Source: Hungatella sp. UBA3048 (lineage in GTDB: Bacteria; Bacillota; Clostridia; Lachnospirales; Lachnospiraceae). Taken from it: a DNA stretch of 64,000 bases. A program made the position numbers and the translations under genes. Where the stretch lies: contig DFCS01000038.1 of NCBI GenBank assembly GCA_002367105.1, positions 67,466-131,465 of the forward strand. Reading direction: 5' to 3'. Of the stretch, positions 25,165 through 33,735 are shown piece by piece. Each line of letters starts with the position of its first letter. Position 1 is the stretch's first letter. A model generated the notes under the pieces. That model did no database searches and was not told where the DNA came from. It saw only the letters and a list, made by a program, of their open reading frames with translations.

Positions 25165-26157
25165 ATGGCGCTGAGCAATTCACAGTACGATGCTATCATG
25201 CGGGCATATGGACAGCAACAGTTTAAGAACCGACATGAACAGGAAGAGCGGATTGCGGAAGTATACCGCAGGATTCCGGTTATTAAAGAGCTTGATGATT
25301 TCATCAGCACCAGTGCAGTGGCCAGTGCGCGCAGGCTGCTTGAAGGGGACAAGGGAGCCCTTAAGGACTTAAGAAATGAAATTGCAGATTTGAGAGAGCA
25401 GAAAAGTGTACTTTTAAAGGCAGCCGGTTATTCTGCGGACTATATGGAGATGCGCTACCGGTGCCCGGATTGTAAAGATACCGGACATGCAGATGGGACC
25501 AAGTGCCACTGTTTCCGCCAATCAGAAATGAAATATCTTTACGCACAGTCAAACATTGAACAGATTATTGCAATAGAGAATTTCGATACATTTTCTTATG
25601 AATACTTTGATGATACCAGGGTAGTCCCGGTTCTTAACAGGACCGTCAGACAGTATATGGGACAGGTTGTGGAGACCTGCAAAAGCTTTGTAAAGGGATT
25701 TTCCGGGGAACATGGAAACCTGCTGTTTACAGGCCCTACAGGAGTCGGAAAAACGTTCTTAACAAACTGCATCGCCAAAGAGTTAATTGACCGGTATTAT
25801 TCCGTGATATACTTATCGGCCAATGACTTATTTGAGGTATTTTCAAAGAACCGGTTCGATTACCAGGATGAAGAAGATATGAAAGGGATGTACCAGTATA
25901 TTCTGGACTGCGATCTTCTGATCATTGATGATCTGGGTACAGAGCTTAATAACAGCTTTACATCTTCCGAATTGTTTTACTGCATCAACGAACGGCTTAA
26001 TTCTACCAGGTCCACGATCATATCCACCAACCATCCCATAAATGAGCTGAGGGACCGGTACACAGAACGTGTGACCTCAAGGCTGATCAGCCGCTATACG
26101 GTGATCCCCCTTTATGGAGACGATATTCGCATCAGGAAGAAACATATCAATAAATAA
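25165..26157 (+). CDS. DnaC/DnaI-like helicase loader ATPase
   Basis: A 330-residue AAA+ ATPase that presumably loads the replicative DnaB-type helicase. The N-terminal half carries a four-Cys zinc motif (CPDCKDTGHADGTKCHC, about residues 93-109) as in DnaI. The ATPase half has Walker A FTGPTGVGKTF (about 195), Walker B LLIIDDLGTE and sensor I STNHP. GGAGG stands 5-10 bases before ATG 25165; an ATG at 25153 overlaps this site. Its position after the DnaD-like gene matches the usual primosome pairing in Lachnospiraceae. Confidence 0.9.
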   Translation: MALSNSQYDAIMRAYGQQQFKNRHEQEERIAEVYRRIPVIKELDDFISTSAVASARRLLEGDKGALKDLRNEIADLREQKSVLLKAAGYSADYMEMRYRCPDCKDTGHADGTKCHCFRQSEMKYLYAQSNIEQIIAIENFDTFSYEYFDDTRVVPVLNRTVRQYMGQVVETCKSFVKGFSGEHGNLLFTGPTGVGKTFLTNCIAKELIDRYYSVIYLSANDLFEVFSKNRFDYQDEEDMKGMYQYILDCDLLIIDDLGTELNNSFTSSELFYCINERLNSTRSTIISTNHPINELRDRYTERVTSRLISRYTVIPLYGDDIRIRKKHINK

Positions 26158-26161
26158 AAAA

Positions 26162-26203
26162 CCAGGAAGCCCTTTGTATCATCATCGGGCTCCTGGATTT
26201 TCT
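26162..26203. terminator. Bidirectional terminator
   Basis: CCAGGA-A-GCCC pairs with GGGC-T-CCTGG around a 14-base loop; A-run on the left and ATTTTCT on the right serve the convergent helicase-loader and subtilase genes. Confidence 0.75.
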
Positions 26204-26219
26204 ATGTTTCCTGAGGTTT

Positions 26220-27893
26220 TTAAAAGCTGGCAAGCCGCTCAAAAAGTCTGTTTACCTCCACCTGCCCATATCCCCAGATGTTATTTGGATAAACATAGGA
26301 GCTGCTTCGCACTGCACCGCTGATTAAGAGACGGTTCACATTATTTCCGGTCATGCGGGGGTAATTGCCTCTGACAATGGCCCATTCAAGCACCATTGCA
26401 ACGATTCCGGCCGCATGCGCCGTAGCCGCGCCGGTACCTGTTACCGTTCCATATTGGCCTCCGCGAACCGCACAGGTAAGCTCGAAGCCCGGTGCGGCCA
26501 GATCAGGCTTGATCTCACCGATTCTTGTATAGCCTCTGCTGGATTCCGGCAGGATGCTGTTTGTCGCATCGTTATAAGCGCTCACCGTCAGCTGATGCCT
26601 TCCATTTCCAGGAGAGGTTATGGTAGTATCAGGGTTTGAATTGAGAAAATATGTATCTCTTGAAATCAAATCACCGGAAGGCAGCCAGGAATGGAAGGCG
26701 AAGCCTTCACTTTCAATATTCTGTACCCGCAGGTACCAGATTCCGGGAATGAGGTTGTTAAACCGCAGCAGGATGAGTTGATCTCCGTTTGCTTCCTCAA
26801 ATATGAAGTTGTTGACATAGATGATAGTCTCATTAAATATGAAACTGAACCTTCTGCATTGATTAAAGGTAGGAAAAACAGGCTGTGTGGATTCACGGTT
26901 AGGAGAAGAGATGTCTACGGATAGCCTTGCCGGAGCGTATGACCAGATCTCCATGGAAAGCATTTTATCATTGGCCCCCACTCTTAGTTCAAAATCATTA
27001 TAATAAGGAGCTTCGGTAGTGGAGTTAAAGTAATGCCTTTGATTGTTCCCTTCGTTGCCGGCGGAAACGCATATTCCGATTCCAGGCAGCAATGTGAGGT
27101 AATCGATATAGCTGTCAATGGAGGCCCTGCCGTCATGACCTCCCTGGCTGCTTCCTAAAGCAACACAAACCACAAGAGGGCGGTTTAACCGTTCTGATAC
27201 TGAAAACGCATAACGGATGCCAAGTATGATATCGGATTCCTGATAGCAGAGAGTGCTCTCCGGAACAAAGAAGATATTTTTTAAGTTTTGTTTTGCTTCT
27301 TTCAATTTGATGATTACAAGATCTGCTTGAGGTACGACACCGCTGAAGGATTCGGCCTCATTCGGGGTACCGGCCAAAACACTGGCTATGGCCGTTCCGT
27401 GTCCGACGGGGTCCGTTGTAGGGACAAGGGCCAAGGGATCCTCTGAACTTAAAGCGGCGTTGATTTGATCCCTGCTGTATTCGGAACCGAATGTAAAGGT
27501 ATCGGGAACTGTACCCGTTTGCACTGTCTGGTCCCATATCGAGAGGATGCGCGAAGTTCCGTCATTATATTTAAATGCAGGATGAGTGTAGTCAATTCCG
27601 GTATCAACGACAGCTACCAGGACGCCTCTTCCGAACAGAGCCAGAAAAGGATTTCTCTGCACGGTTGTGATGCCGGATTTTTCCAGGCTGGTCGTAGCGG
27701 TCGGTGTATAGAGGAAGGGAAAGCTGTTATAGGGATGGCGGCCTAAATCACAGGGATCAACGGTAGTGACAGGCACGTGCAGAAGGGAATCCCTTATATC
27801 TAGAAAGGTGACATTATTTCCAGTATCATAGGAAGGAACCAGGGTATTACTAATTATTAAGTCATAATAATTATTATCCAAAATTTTTAACAA
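26220..27893 (-). CDS. S8-family subtilase with the catalytic serine replaced by glycine (Csp-like)
   Basis: A 557-residue protein of the clostridial subtilase group that includes the spore-germination Csp proteins. The Asp motif VAVVDTGIDYTHPAF (about residue 98), the His motif GHGTAIASVLAG (about 160) and the oxyanion Asn in SAGNEGN are intact. The Ser motif, normally GTSxATxHxAG, reads GTGAATAHAAG: the codon is GGC where AGC is expected. There is no secretion signal. A beta-sandwich insert lies between the His and Ser motifs, as in Csp enzymes. The start is TTG at 27893, 7 bases from GGGAGGA. It stands alone between terminators or promoters. It is probably an inactive pseudoprotease, a structural or sensor role being possible as for CspC. 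Confidence 0.82.
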   Translation of the reverse strand: MLKILDNNYYDLIISNTLVPSYDTGNNVTFLDIRDSLLHVPVTTVDPCDLGRHPYNSFPFLYTPTATTSLEKSGITTVQRNPFLALFGRGVLVAVVDTGIDYTHPAFKYNDGTSRILSIWDQTVQTGTVPDTFTFGSEYSRDQINAALSSEDPLALVPTTDPVGHGTAIASVLAGTPNEAESFSGVVPQADLVIIKLKEAKQNLKNIFFVPESTLCYQESDIILGIRYAFSVSERLNRPLVVCVALGSSQGGHDGRASIDSYIDYLTLLPGIGICVSAGNEGNNQRHYFNSTTEAPYYNDFELRVGANDKMLSMEIWSYAPARLSVDISSPNRESTQPVFPTFNQCRRFSFIFNETIIYVNNFIFEEANGDQLILLRFNNLIPGIWYLRVQNIESEGFAFHSWLPSGDLISRDTYFLNSNPDTTITSPGNGRHQLTVSAYNDATNSILPESSRGYTRIGEIKPDLAAPGFELTCAVRGGQYGTVTGTGAATAHAAGIVAMVLEWAIVRGNYPRMTGNNVNRLLISGAVRSSSYVYPNNIWGYGQVEVNRLFERLASF

Positions 27894-28067
27894 GATAAAT
27901 CCTCCCTGTATTTATTGGGTACATAATACATTTTATGCGAAAAAACATCTATTATGAGGATATCCTGGAGCATTGTACTGGATTATAAACGTAAGAAATT
28001 AACAGTTGCATCAAGTTCTGTCAAAGGTTACAATGAGAGTTAAAGAGTCCTAATTGCATCGATTAAC

Positions 28068-28096
28068 TTGACTATTTCCGCGCATAATGTTATAAA
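28068..28096 (+). promoter_or_regulatory. Promoter of the PRPP synthetase gene
   Basis: TTGACT (28068-28073), 17 bases, TATAAA (28091-28096). The remaining 27894-28067 shows no gene or repeat. Confidence 0.7.
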
Positions 28097-28138
28097 AGAA
28101 CCGTTGCGTTGTATTAGGATACGTTGGAGGAGAGAAGA

Positions 28139-29317
28139 ATGCTTTACGAAGAAAAGACGATAGAAACCATTCCGGTAGGTCCACTGGGTCTGATACCGTT
28201 AAAAAGCTGCAAGGAGCTGGGAGATAAGGTCAATGACTACCTGGTGTCATGGAGACAGGAGCGGGAGAGCGAACATAAGTCAACCATCGCTTTTTCAGGT
28301 TATCAGAGAGATTCCTATATTATCGGAGCCAGCACGCCAAGGTTTGGAACCGGCGAAGCAAAGGGTACCCTGCAGGAATCGGTACGGGGTGATGACCTTT
28401 ATTTTATGGTGGATGTGTGCAATTACAGCCTTACCTATTCCCTGTGCGGGATGACTAATCATATGTCCCCTGATGACCACTTCCAGGATTTGAAGCGCCT
28501 CATTGCAGCATCGGCAGGAAAAGCCCGCCGCATTAATGTGATCATGCCGTTTTTATACGAGAGCAGACAGCATAAGAGATCCAGCAGGGAATCCCTAGAC
28601 TGTGCGCTGGCCCTTCGGGAGTTAGTGAATATGGGAGTTGAGAACATCATCACCTTTGATGCTCATGACCCGAGAGTACAGAATGCGATTCCTTTAAAGG
28701 GCTTTGAGACTGTACAGCCTATTTACCAGTTTATCAAGTACTTACTGAAGGAAGAGAAAGAACTGGATATTGACAGCGAGCATATGATGGTCATCAGCCC
28801 GGATGAGGGAGGCATGGGACGTGCTGTATTCTTTGCCAATGTTCTTGGCCTTGACATGGGTATGTTCTATAAACGCAGGGATTATACTCAAATCGTGAAT
28901 GGGCGCAATCCCATCGTTGCCCACGAATTTCTGGGAAGCAGCGTAGAAGGCAAGGATGTGATCATTGTTGATGACATGATTTCTTCCGGCGAAAGTATGC
29001 TTGATGTAGCAAAGGAGCTTAAGAGAAGAAAAGCCAGGAAAGTATTCGTTTGCTCCACCTTCGGCCTTTTTACCAACGGTCTTGCAAAGTTTGATGAATA
29101 TTATGAGAATGGATTTATTGACAGGATCCTTACAACCAATCTGGTCTATCAGACCCCTGATCTCTTATCCAGACCATACTATATCAATGTTGATATGAGT
29201 AAGTATATTGCGCTTATCATAGATAATTTAAACCATGACGCCTCCTTAAGCGAGCTTTTAAATCCAACGAAAAGAATTAACCGGCTTCTGGAGCGTTACC
29301 GCGCAGGTGACAGGTAA
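28139..29317 (+). CDS. prs: Ribose-phosphate pyrophosphokinase, long clostridial form
   Basis: Makes PRPP from ribose 5-phosphate and ATP for nucleotide, His and Trp synthesis. The PRPP-binding loop VIIVDDMISSGESMLD lies near residue 280, and the helical segment SRESLDCALALRELVNMG precedes ITFDAHDP, both as in the family. At 392 residues it is about 75 longer than the classical 315-residue enzyme, and the N-terminal ATP-site motifs are diverged, so it belongs to a separate clostridial branch. GGAGG is 8 bases before ATG 28139; a TTG at 28124 overlaps that site. The next gene begins nine bases after its stop. Confidence 0.82.
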   Translation: MLYEEKTIETIPVGPLGLIPLKSCKELGDKVNDYLVSWRQERESEHKSTIAFSGYQRDSYIIGASTPRFGTGEAKGTLQESVRGDDLYFMVDVCNYSLTYSLCGMTNHMSPDDHFQDLKRLIAASAGKARRINVIMPFLYESRQHKRSSRESLDCALALRELVNMGVENIITFDAHDPRVQNAIPLKGFETVQPIYQFIKYLLKEEKELDIDSEHMMVISPDEGGMGRAVFFANVLGLDMGMFYKRRDYTQIVNGRNPIVAHEFLGSSVEGKDVIIVDDMISSGESMLDVAKELKRRKARKVFVCSTFGLFTNGLAKFDEYYENGFIDRILTTNLVYQTPDLLSRPYYINVDMSKYIALIIDNLNHDASLSELLNPTKRINRLLERYRAGDR

Positions 29318-29326
29318 AACGGGCAT

Positions 29327-30637
29327 ATGGAACGATTACCGAAGCAGAAACTGGTCTTAGTAGGCCTTACACTTTTCTCCATGTTTTTTGGGGCGGGAAA
29401 TTTAATTTTTCCGCCCTATTTGGGTGCATCCGCAGGAACGAATATCTAGATTGCCATGGCAGGCTTTGCTGTGACAGCCATCGGGTTTCCTGTTCTTGGA
29501 GTGGTTGCAGTGGCTAAGTCCGGCGGCCTTAATAAGCTGGCCGGCCATGTTCATCCCAGATTTGCATTTATTTTTACACTGCTCATTTACTTATCCATAG
29601 GGCCGTGTCTTGCAATTCCCAGAACTGCCAGCACCTCCTTTGAGATGGCGGTGGTCCCCTTTATAAAAGAAGGGAGCTCGGGAGCGCTCACCCAGTTCCT
29701 TTATTCCGCCGTATTCTTTACCATAGCCTTTGTCGTGTCTTTGAAACCGGATAGATTGACGGACCGTCTGGGTAAGATAATGACTCCCTGCCTTTTGACT
29801 TTGATCGTGGTGATATTTGCAGGCAGCGTGGTCCATCCGGCAGGCCCTTACGGAATTCCGTCAAAGACCTATGGGTCCAACCCATTTGTAAAAGGATTTC
29901 TTGAAGGGTATCTGACCATGGACACCATCGCTGCCCTGAACTTTGGAATTATTATCTCATTGAATGTTCAGGCAATGGGAATCAGGCAGGAAGCTTCCGT
30001 CGTAAAGGAAACCATTCAGGCCGGTTTCGTCGCAGGAGGCGTACTTTTATTGGTATACAGTGCTCTGGCCCATGTGGGAGCTGTCACCGGCGGCGCAATG
30101 GGGCTGGGAGAAAACGGAGCTCAGACCTTAAACCAGGCGGTACGTTTTTTGTATGGCAATGGGGGGCTTGTGATGCTGGCCGCCATTTTCTTCATTGCCT
30201 GTTTAAATACCTGCATCGGCCTTATCAGCTGTTGCAGCAGGTATTTCTGCACCATTGTTCCCAAAGTTGGATACCGTGTATGGGCATTCATTTTCGCATT
30301 GGTGAGCCTTGTAATCTCCAATATCGGTCTTACCAGGATATTAGAAGTTTCTGTACCGGTGTTAAATGCTATTTACCCCATAGCCATTGTCCTCATTCTG
30401 CTATCCTTTGGTTTTCCGGACGGAAGGAAGTGGAAGGCTGTTTATGTCTGTTCCATTAGCCTCACAGGAATCGCCAGTGTGCTTTTGTCCCTGGAACAGG
30501 CCGGTTTTAGATTTTTGAATCCCGGGCTTTCCATGCTTCCTCTTTATGATATGGGACTTGGCTGGATCGGACCGGCGATTACAGGGCTTATAACTGGCGT
30601 TCTGGCCGGTTTGGCCGGATATAGGAACAGATCATAG
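29327..30637 (+). pseudogene. brnQ: Branched-chain amino acid carrier brnQ interrupted by an amber codon
   Basis: Na+- or H+-coupled carrier of the LIVCS family with about twelve membrane segments. From ATG 29327 the frame reads the family's N-terminus (LFSMFFGAGNLIFPPYLGAS), then TAG at 29447-29449 (codon 41), after which the same frame continues intact to 30637. Read through, the protein is 436 residues, the normal length. The interrupted position follows GTN-I and precedes IAMAGF; homologues have Trp there as I recall, so TGG to TAG is likely. The next ATG (29456) has no ribosome site and would lack the first helix. The rest shows no decay, so the loss is recent or a sequencing error. Confidence 0.85.
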
Positions 30638-30646
30638 GATCTATAT

Positions 30647-30695
30647 GAAAAGGACTGTCATGAGGCTTAAAAGCCGTCATAACAGTCCTTTTTAT
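30647..30695. terminator. Bidirectional terminator after brnQ
   Basis: AAAAGGACTGT pairs with ACAGTCCTTTTT, with an inner TGA-GGCT/AGCC-TCA-like stem, and T5 on the plus side. The convergent gene ends at 30714. Confidence 0.8.
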
Positions 30696-30713
30696 TGGAA
30701 CATTATCATAAGG

Positions 30714-32576
30714 TTAAATTTCAATCAGGTGATAAGGGATCAGGTTTGCAGTCAGCATCTGGGCTTCTCTCTGATGGCAGGTGAAGATAATAACCTGGTC
30801 GGAGTAAGTGTTCACCAGCCATCTTAAAGCAGTCCGAAGCCTGTCATCATCATATAGTACAAAACTGTCATCAAATATGAATGGCATTCGTTCGGTGCCC
30901 TCCTGAATCAAGGTGGCAGCTGCCAACCGAAGGGCCAGATATACCTGGTCCATGGTGCCGCTGCTGACTTGCTCTAAAGGAACCAGCTTGGTTTTCGTAT
31001 TCAAAAAAACATTCAGGTTCTCATCTACACTCATGCTGGTATAGATTCCCCCTGTGATCCCGGCGATAAGGTCAGAAGCTGTCTTATTTAAATAAAGGCC
31101 AAAGGAGTCCCGGATAGAGGAGGAAAGGCTGGTCATGGTTTCCAGTGCTAAGTCAATGGCGGATATTTCTTCCCGGATCCGGTCATTCTCTGCCAGGATG
31201 TGCTTTAGTCCTTCTGCCTGGGTTTTGCAGCTTGATAAGTGCTCCAGCTTTTTCTCAAGCTCCCACTGGCTTTTCTGCTGCTTTTCAATGGAATCCCCGC
31301 AGTTTTCCTGCTTTTTTGAAAGCTCCTCAATTTCTTTCGCTTTCTGGGCGATGACGGCTTCCGATTTGGCTACCGCTGAGCATAAGCGGGTGAATTCTGC
31401 CATCTTTGTCTGGAATGCACGGATCGAATCTGAAGATATCTCAGTATTTCCCAAATGTCTGGACAGGATCTCCTGCAAAATCTTGGCACTCATTTCCATG
31501 TCCTTTTGGCTGTGCCTTAACCGTAAAAACAGGATCAGGCCGATCAGGTAGAAGATCGTGGCGGTTCCGACAAAAACACCCAGCAAAAGGAGGAGGTCAA
31601 GTCCATAGTAAGCGGTGAAATAATTTGCTTCTCCCAGATAATAAAGCACTCCCGTGCCGCATAACAGCAGGGTGGCAATGACCAGGGAAAGGACAGAAAA
31701 GATCTTTCTTGGTTTTTTATTGCAGGCCGCCCTGGCTTCCATATATTCGTCATAATTTTCCTGGGCCTTTGCCTGGCAGGCGTTAATAGATGCCTGGTCA
31801 GAAAACTGGTTGCTGTTCAGTACCTGCCTGCCCCTTGCGGCTTTTTGAAGAAGTTCTTCCTTTTCCTTTTGCTGTTCCTCCATGGATACCCTGATATGGG
31901 AGCGGAGCTTATGGTATTCCTGAATCTGGTTTTCATACTCCGGAGATGAGATTTCCTTTTCTGTATTGCGGATTTCACTTAATAACGAGGTATAAGTCCG
32001 TGCCGCTTCCGGAACCATCTGGGATTCCAGCTCCTTTTTTTGTGATTTTAAAAAGGCGGCTGCTTTTGTGATATTAAGGGCCAGGTTTCCCGTTGTATTC
32101 AAGTTGGCTATGTAATTTTTAAGTTCGGATACCATACCCTCATCAGTAGCGCTTTTAAGCTGGCCGATACTGACGGTGTTAATGTATGCCGATTCGCTTA
32201 AACCGCACAATAAGTCATCTAAAAATGCCTTAGTCGGCTCGATCTCCCGTCCGGCGGTTTCATCTACGATCTTAAACTCTTTTTTATTTTTCTGGAAGGT
32301 GCGCTCGATCCGGTAAATGTGATCTTTATGCTCCAGCCGAATCTGCCCCTCATACGTGCCGCTGTTTTCCCATGGCTCGAATTTTGTGTAGAGATCATTC
32401 CGGGATGCACGGCCTCTCTGGCGTTCAATACCGAAAAGCATTCCCCGGATGAACGTATGGATGGTGGATTTTCCGGCCTCATTTTTCCCATATACAATGT
32501 TTAGTCCATCCCGGAAGGTAAGGTTTCTGCCATGGAATTTCCCAAAGCCATTGATATAGATATCAATTATTTTCAT
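30714..32576 (-). CDS. YhaN/SbcC-like AAA ATPase with a membrane hairpin
   Basis: A 620-residue ATPase of the RecN/SMC-like superfamily. It starts with the typical IDIYINGFGKFHGRNLTF, Walker A YGKNEAGKST (about residues 30-39) and a YhaN-type segment (about 55-110). Long coiled-coil regions surround two adjacent membrane segments near residues 285-345. The C-terminal part has the signature (VSSGTMDQVYLALRLA) and Walker B (PFIFDDSFVLYDDDR). The membrane hairpin at the coiled-coil apex is a feature of the YhaN group. The partner nuclease gene is just upstream and four bases separate them. A role in DNA end processing or repair is likely. Confidence 0.85.
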   Translation of the reverse strand: MKIIDIYINGFGKFHGRNLTFRDGLNIVYGKNEAGKSTIHTFIRGMLFGIERQRGRASRNDLYTKFEPWENSGTYEGQIRLEHKDHIYRIERTFQKNKKEFKIVDETAGREIEPTKAFLDDLLCGLSESAYINTVSIGQLKSATDEGMVSELKNYIANLNTTGNLALNITKAAAFLKSQKKELESQMVPEAARTYTSLLSEIRNTEKEISSPEYENQIQEYHKLRSHIRVSMEEQQKEKEELLQKAARGRQVLNSNQFSDQASINACQAKAQENYDEYMEARAACNKKPRKIFSVLSLVIATLLLCGTGVLYYLGEANYFTAYYGLDLLLLLGVFVGTATIFYLIGLILFLRLRHSQKDMEMSAKILQEILSRHLGNTEISSDSIRAFQTKMAEFTRLCSAVAKSEAVIAQKAKEIEELSKKQENCGDSIEKQQKSQWELEKKLEHLSSCKTQAEGLKHILAENDRIREEISAIDLALETMTSLSSSIRDSFGLYLNKTASDLIAGITGGIYTSMSVDENLNVFLNTKTKLVPLEQVSSGTMDQVYLALRLAAATLIQEGTERMPFIFDDSFVLYDDDRLRTALRWLVNTYSDQVIIFTCHQREAQMLTANLIPYHLIEI

Positions 32577-32580
32577 GGGG

Positions 32581-33651
32581 TCAGCTCCTTTCGTCCGTTG
32601 TACGAAGCAATGCGTTGATGCCGTAATGAAGGGCCTTTTTTTCCACAGGGCTCATCTCTGGTTTCTGAAGGGCCTGGATAAAGAAACCGATCATATCGCT
32701 GGGATGTTCGGCAAACAATGCGGGAAAGTCATACTGAGGTTCGGATTCGTCAATGATTTCCATGATCTTAAAACGGGTGGAAAGCATCTCTAAGTCAAAG
32801 GAAATGTCAGGGTCCCTCATGCCGCGGATCCGAAACCGGAATATGTTTTCCGATCCCCGGTTCTGGATTTCCTGGGTGATTTTCATGGCAAGCTCCGTAT
32901 TGGTAGTGGCGGTTGATACATTAACTGCCAGGGAGACGTACTGGAGCCTTGCAAGGGGAATGAACTTTAAGGAAGTCACCATACGGGTCACCTCATTGAT
33001 CTCCCCCACCATCATGCCGTGCTGTCCGGATTCCGTCTTATCAAGCGGCTCTAAGGAACCGGCAAATGCCATACGGTTTTCCAGTAAGATCTCCGGACGG
33101 TGGATGTGCCCCATGGCGATGTAGGAAAAGTCCAGATTGGCCATGGCGCCCTTGTCAAACGGTATGTGGTTTGCATCGCCCCCATGACCAAGAAGGACAT
33201 GAATGCGCCCGTTGTTGGGCACCTTTAAATGATCAAGGCGGTTTTCCGGGATTTCTGCTGAGTGGTAACTGAAACCGTAAACCTCGGTATTGATATCCTT
33301 AAAGTAAACGCTTTCCAGCTCCCCTCCCATGAGATAAGATACATTGGAAGCCCAGGTGAAGCTTAGAAGGGCAGAGTTGTTCCGGATGCGGTCATGGTTA
33401 CCGGCAATGATGACCACATGGACATCCGGTATGGTGGTAAATAGAAAATTTACTTCTTTCAAATCTCTGGCCAGGGGCTGGCGGTGAAATAAGTCTCCGG
33501 AAATAAAGAGGCAGTTGGCTTCCAGGGCCTTTGCCTGGCTGACCGCCTTTGCAAAGGTGTCCTTGATGTCCTGATACCGTTCCTTGCTCCATGGCTTGTC
33601 GCTGTCCGGGCTCATGCCCCAGTGAACATCTGCAATATGTATGAATTTCAT
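32581..33651 (-). CDS. YhaO/SbcD-like metallophosphoesterase exonuclease
   Basis: A 356-residue calcineurin-like phosphoesterase of the SbcD/Mre11/YhaO group, the nuclease partner of the YhaN-like ATPase. Metal-ligand motifs: FIHIADVHWG (residues 3-12), LFISGDLFHR, VIIAGNHDR, LLGHGG and MGHIHRPE. AGCGAGG precedes ATG 33651; the frame is open nine codons further. The two genes form an operon oriented away from asnS. Confidence 0.9.
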   Translation of the reverse strand: MKFIHIADVHWGMSPDSDKPWSKERYQDIKDTFAKAVSQAKALEANCLFISGDLFHRQPLARDLKEVNFLFTTIPDVHVVIIAGNHDRIRNNSALLSFTWASNVSYLMGGELESVYFKDINTEVYGFSYHSAEIPENRLDHLKVPNNGRIHVLLGHGGDANHIPFDKGAMANLDFSYIAMGHIHRPEILLENRMAFAGSLEPLDKTESGQHGMMVGEINEVTRMVTSLKFIPLARLQYVSLAVNVSTATTNTELAMKITQEIQNRGSENIFRFRIRGMRDPDISFDLEMLSTRFKIMEIIDESEPQYDFPALFAEHPSDMIGFFIQALQKPEMSPVEKKALHYGINALLRTTDERS

Positions 33652-33693
33652 TATCATTACCTCGCTGGTCCTCTGCATGGCTGAACTGAAACC

Positions 33694-33726
33694 ACAAATT
33701 CCCTGCCTTTTGGGAAGGGAATTTGC
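33694..33726 (-). terminator. Hairpin after asnS
   Basis: CAAATTCCCT pairs with AGGGAATTTG; the T-run on the minus side is weak, so termination may be partial and the nuclease operon may be read from asnS. Confidence 0.5.
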
Positions 33727-33735
33727 GGTACAGGC

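Noticed and set aside
29447..29449. In-frame TAG as a pyrrolysine codon
   Set aside because: BrnQ carriers are not known to contain pyrrolysine and no pyl genes are seen here.
29456..30637. Short brnQ starting at the internal ATG 29456 as a functional gene
   Set aside because: No ribosome site and the first membrane helix and conserved N-terminal motif would be lost; treated as part of the pseudogene.
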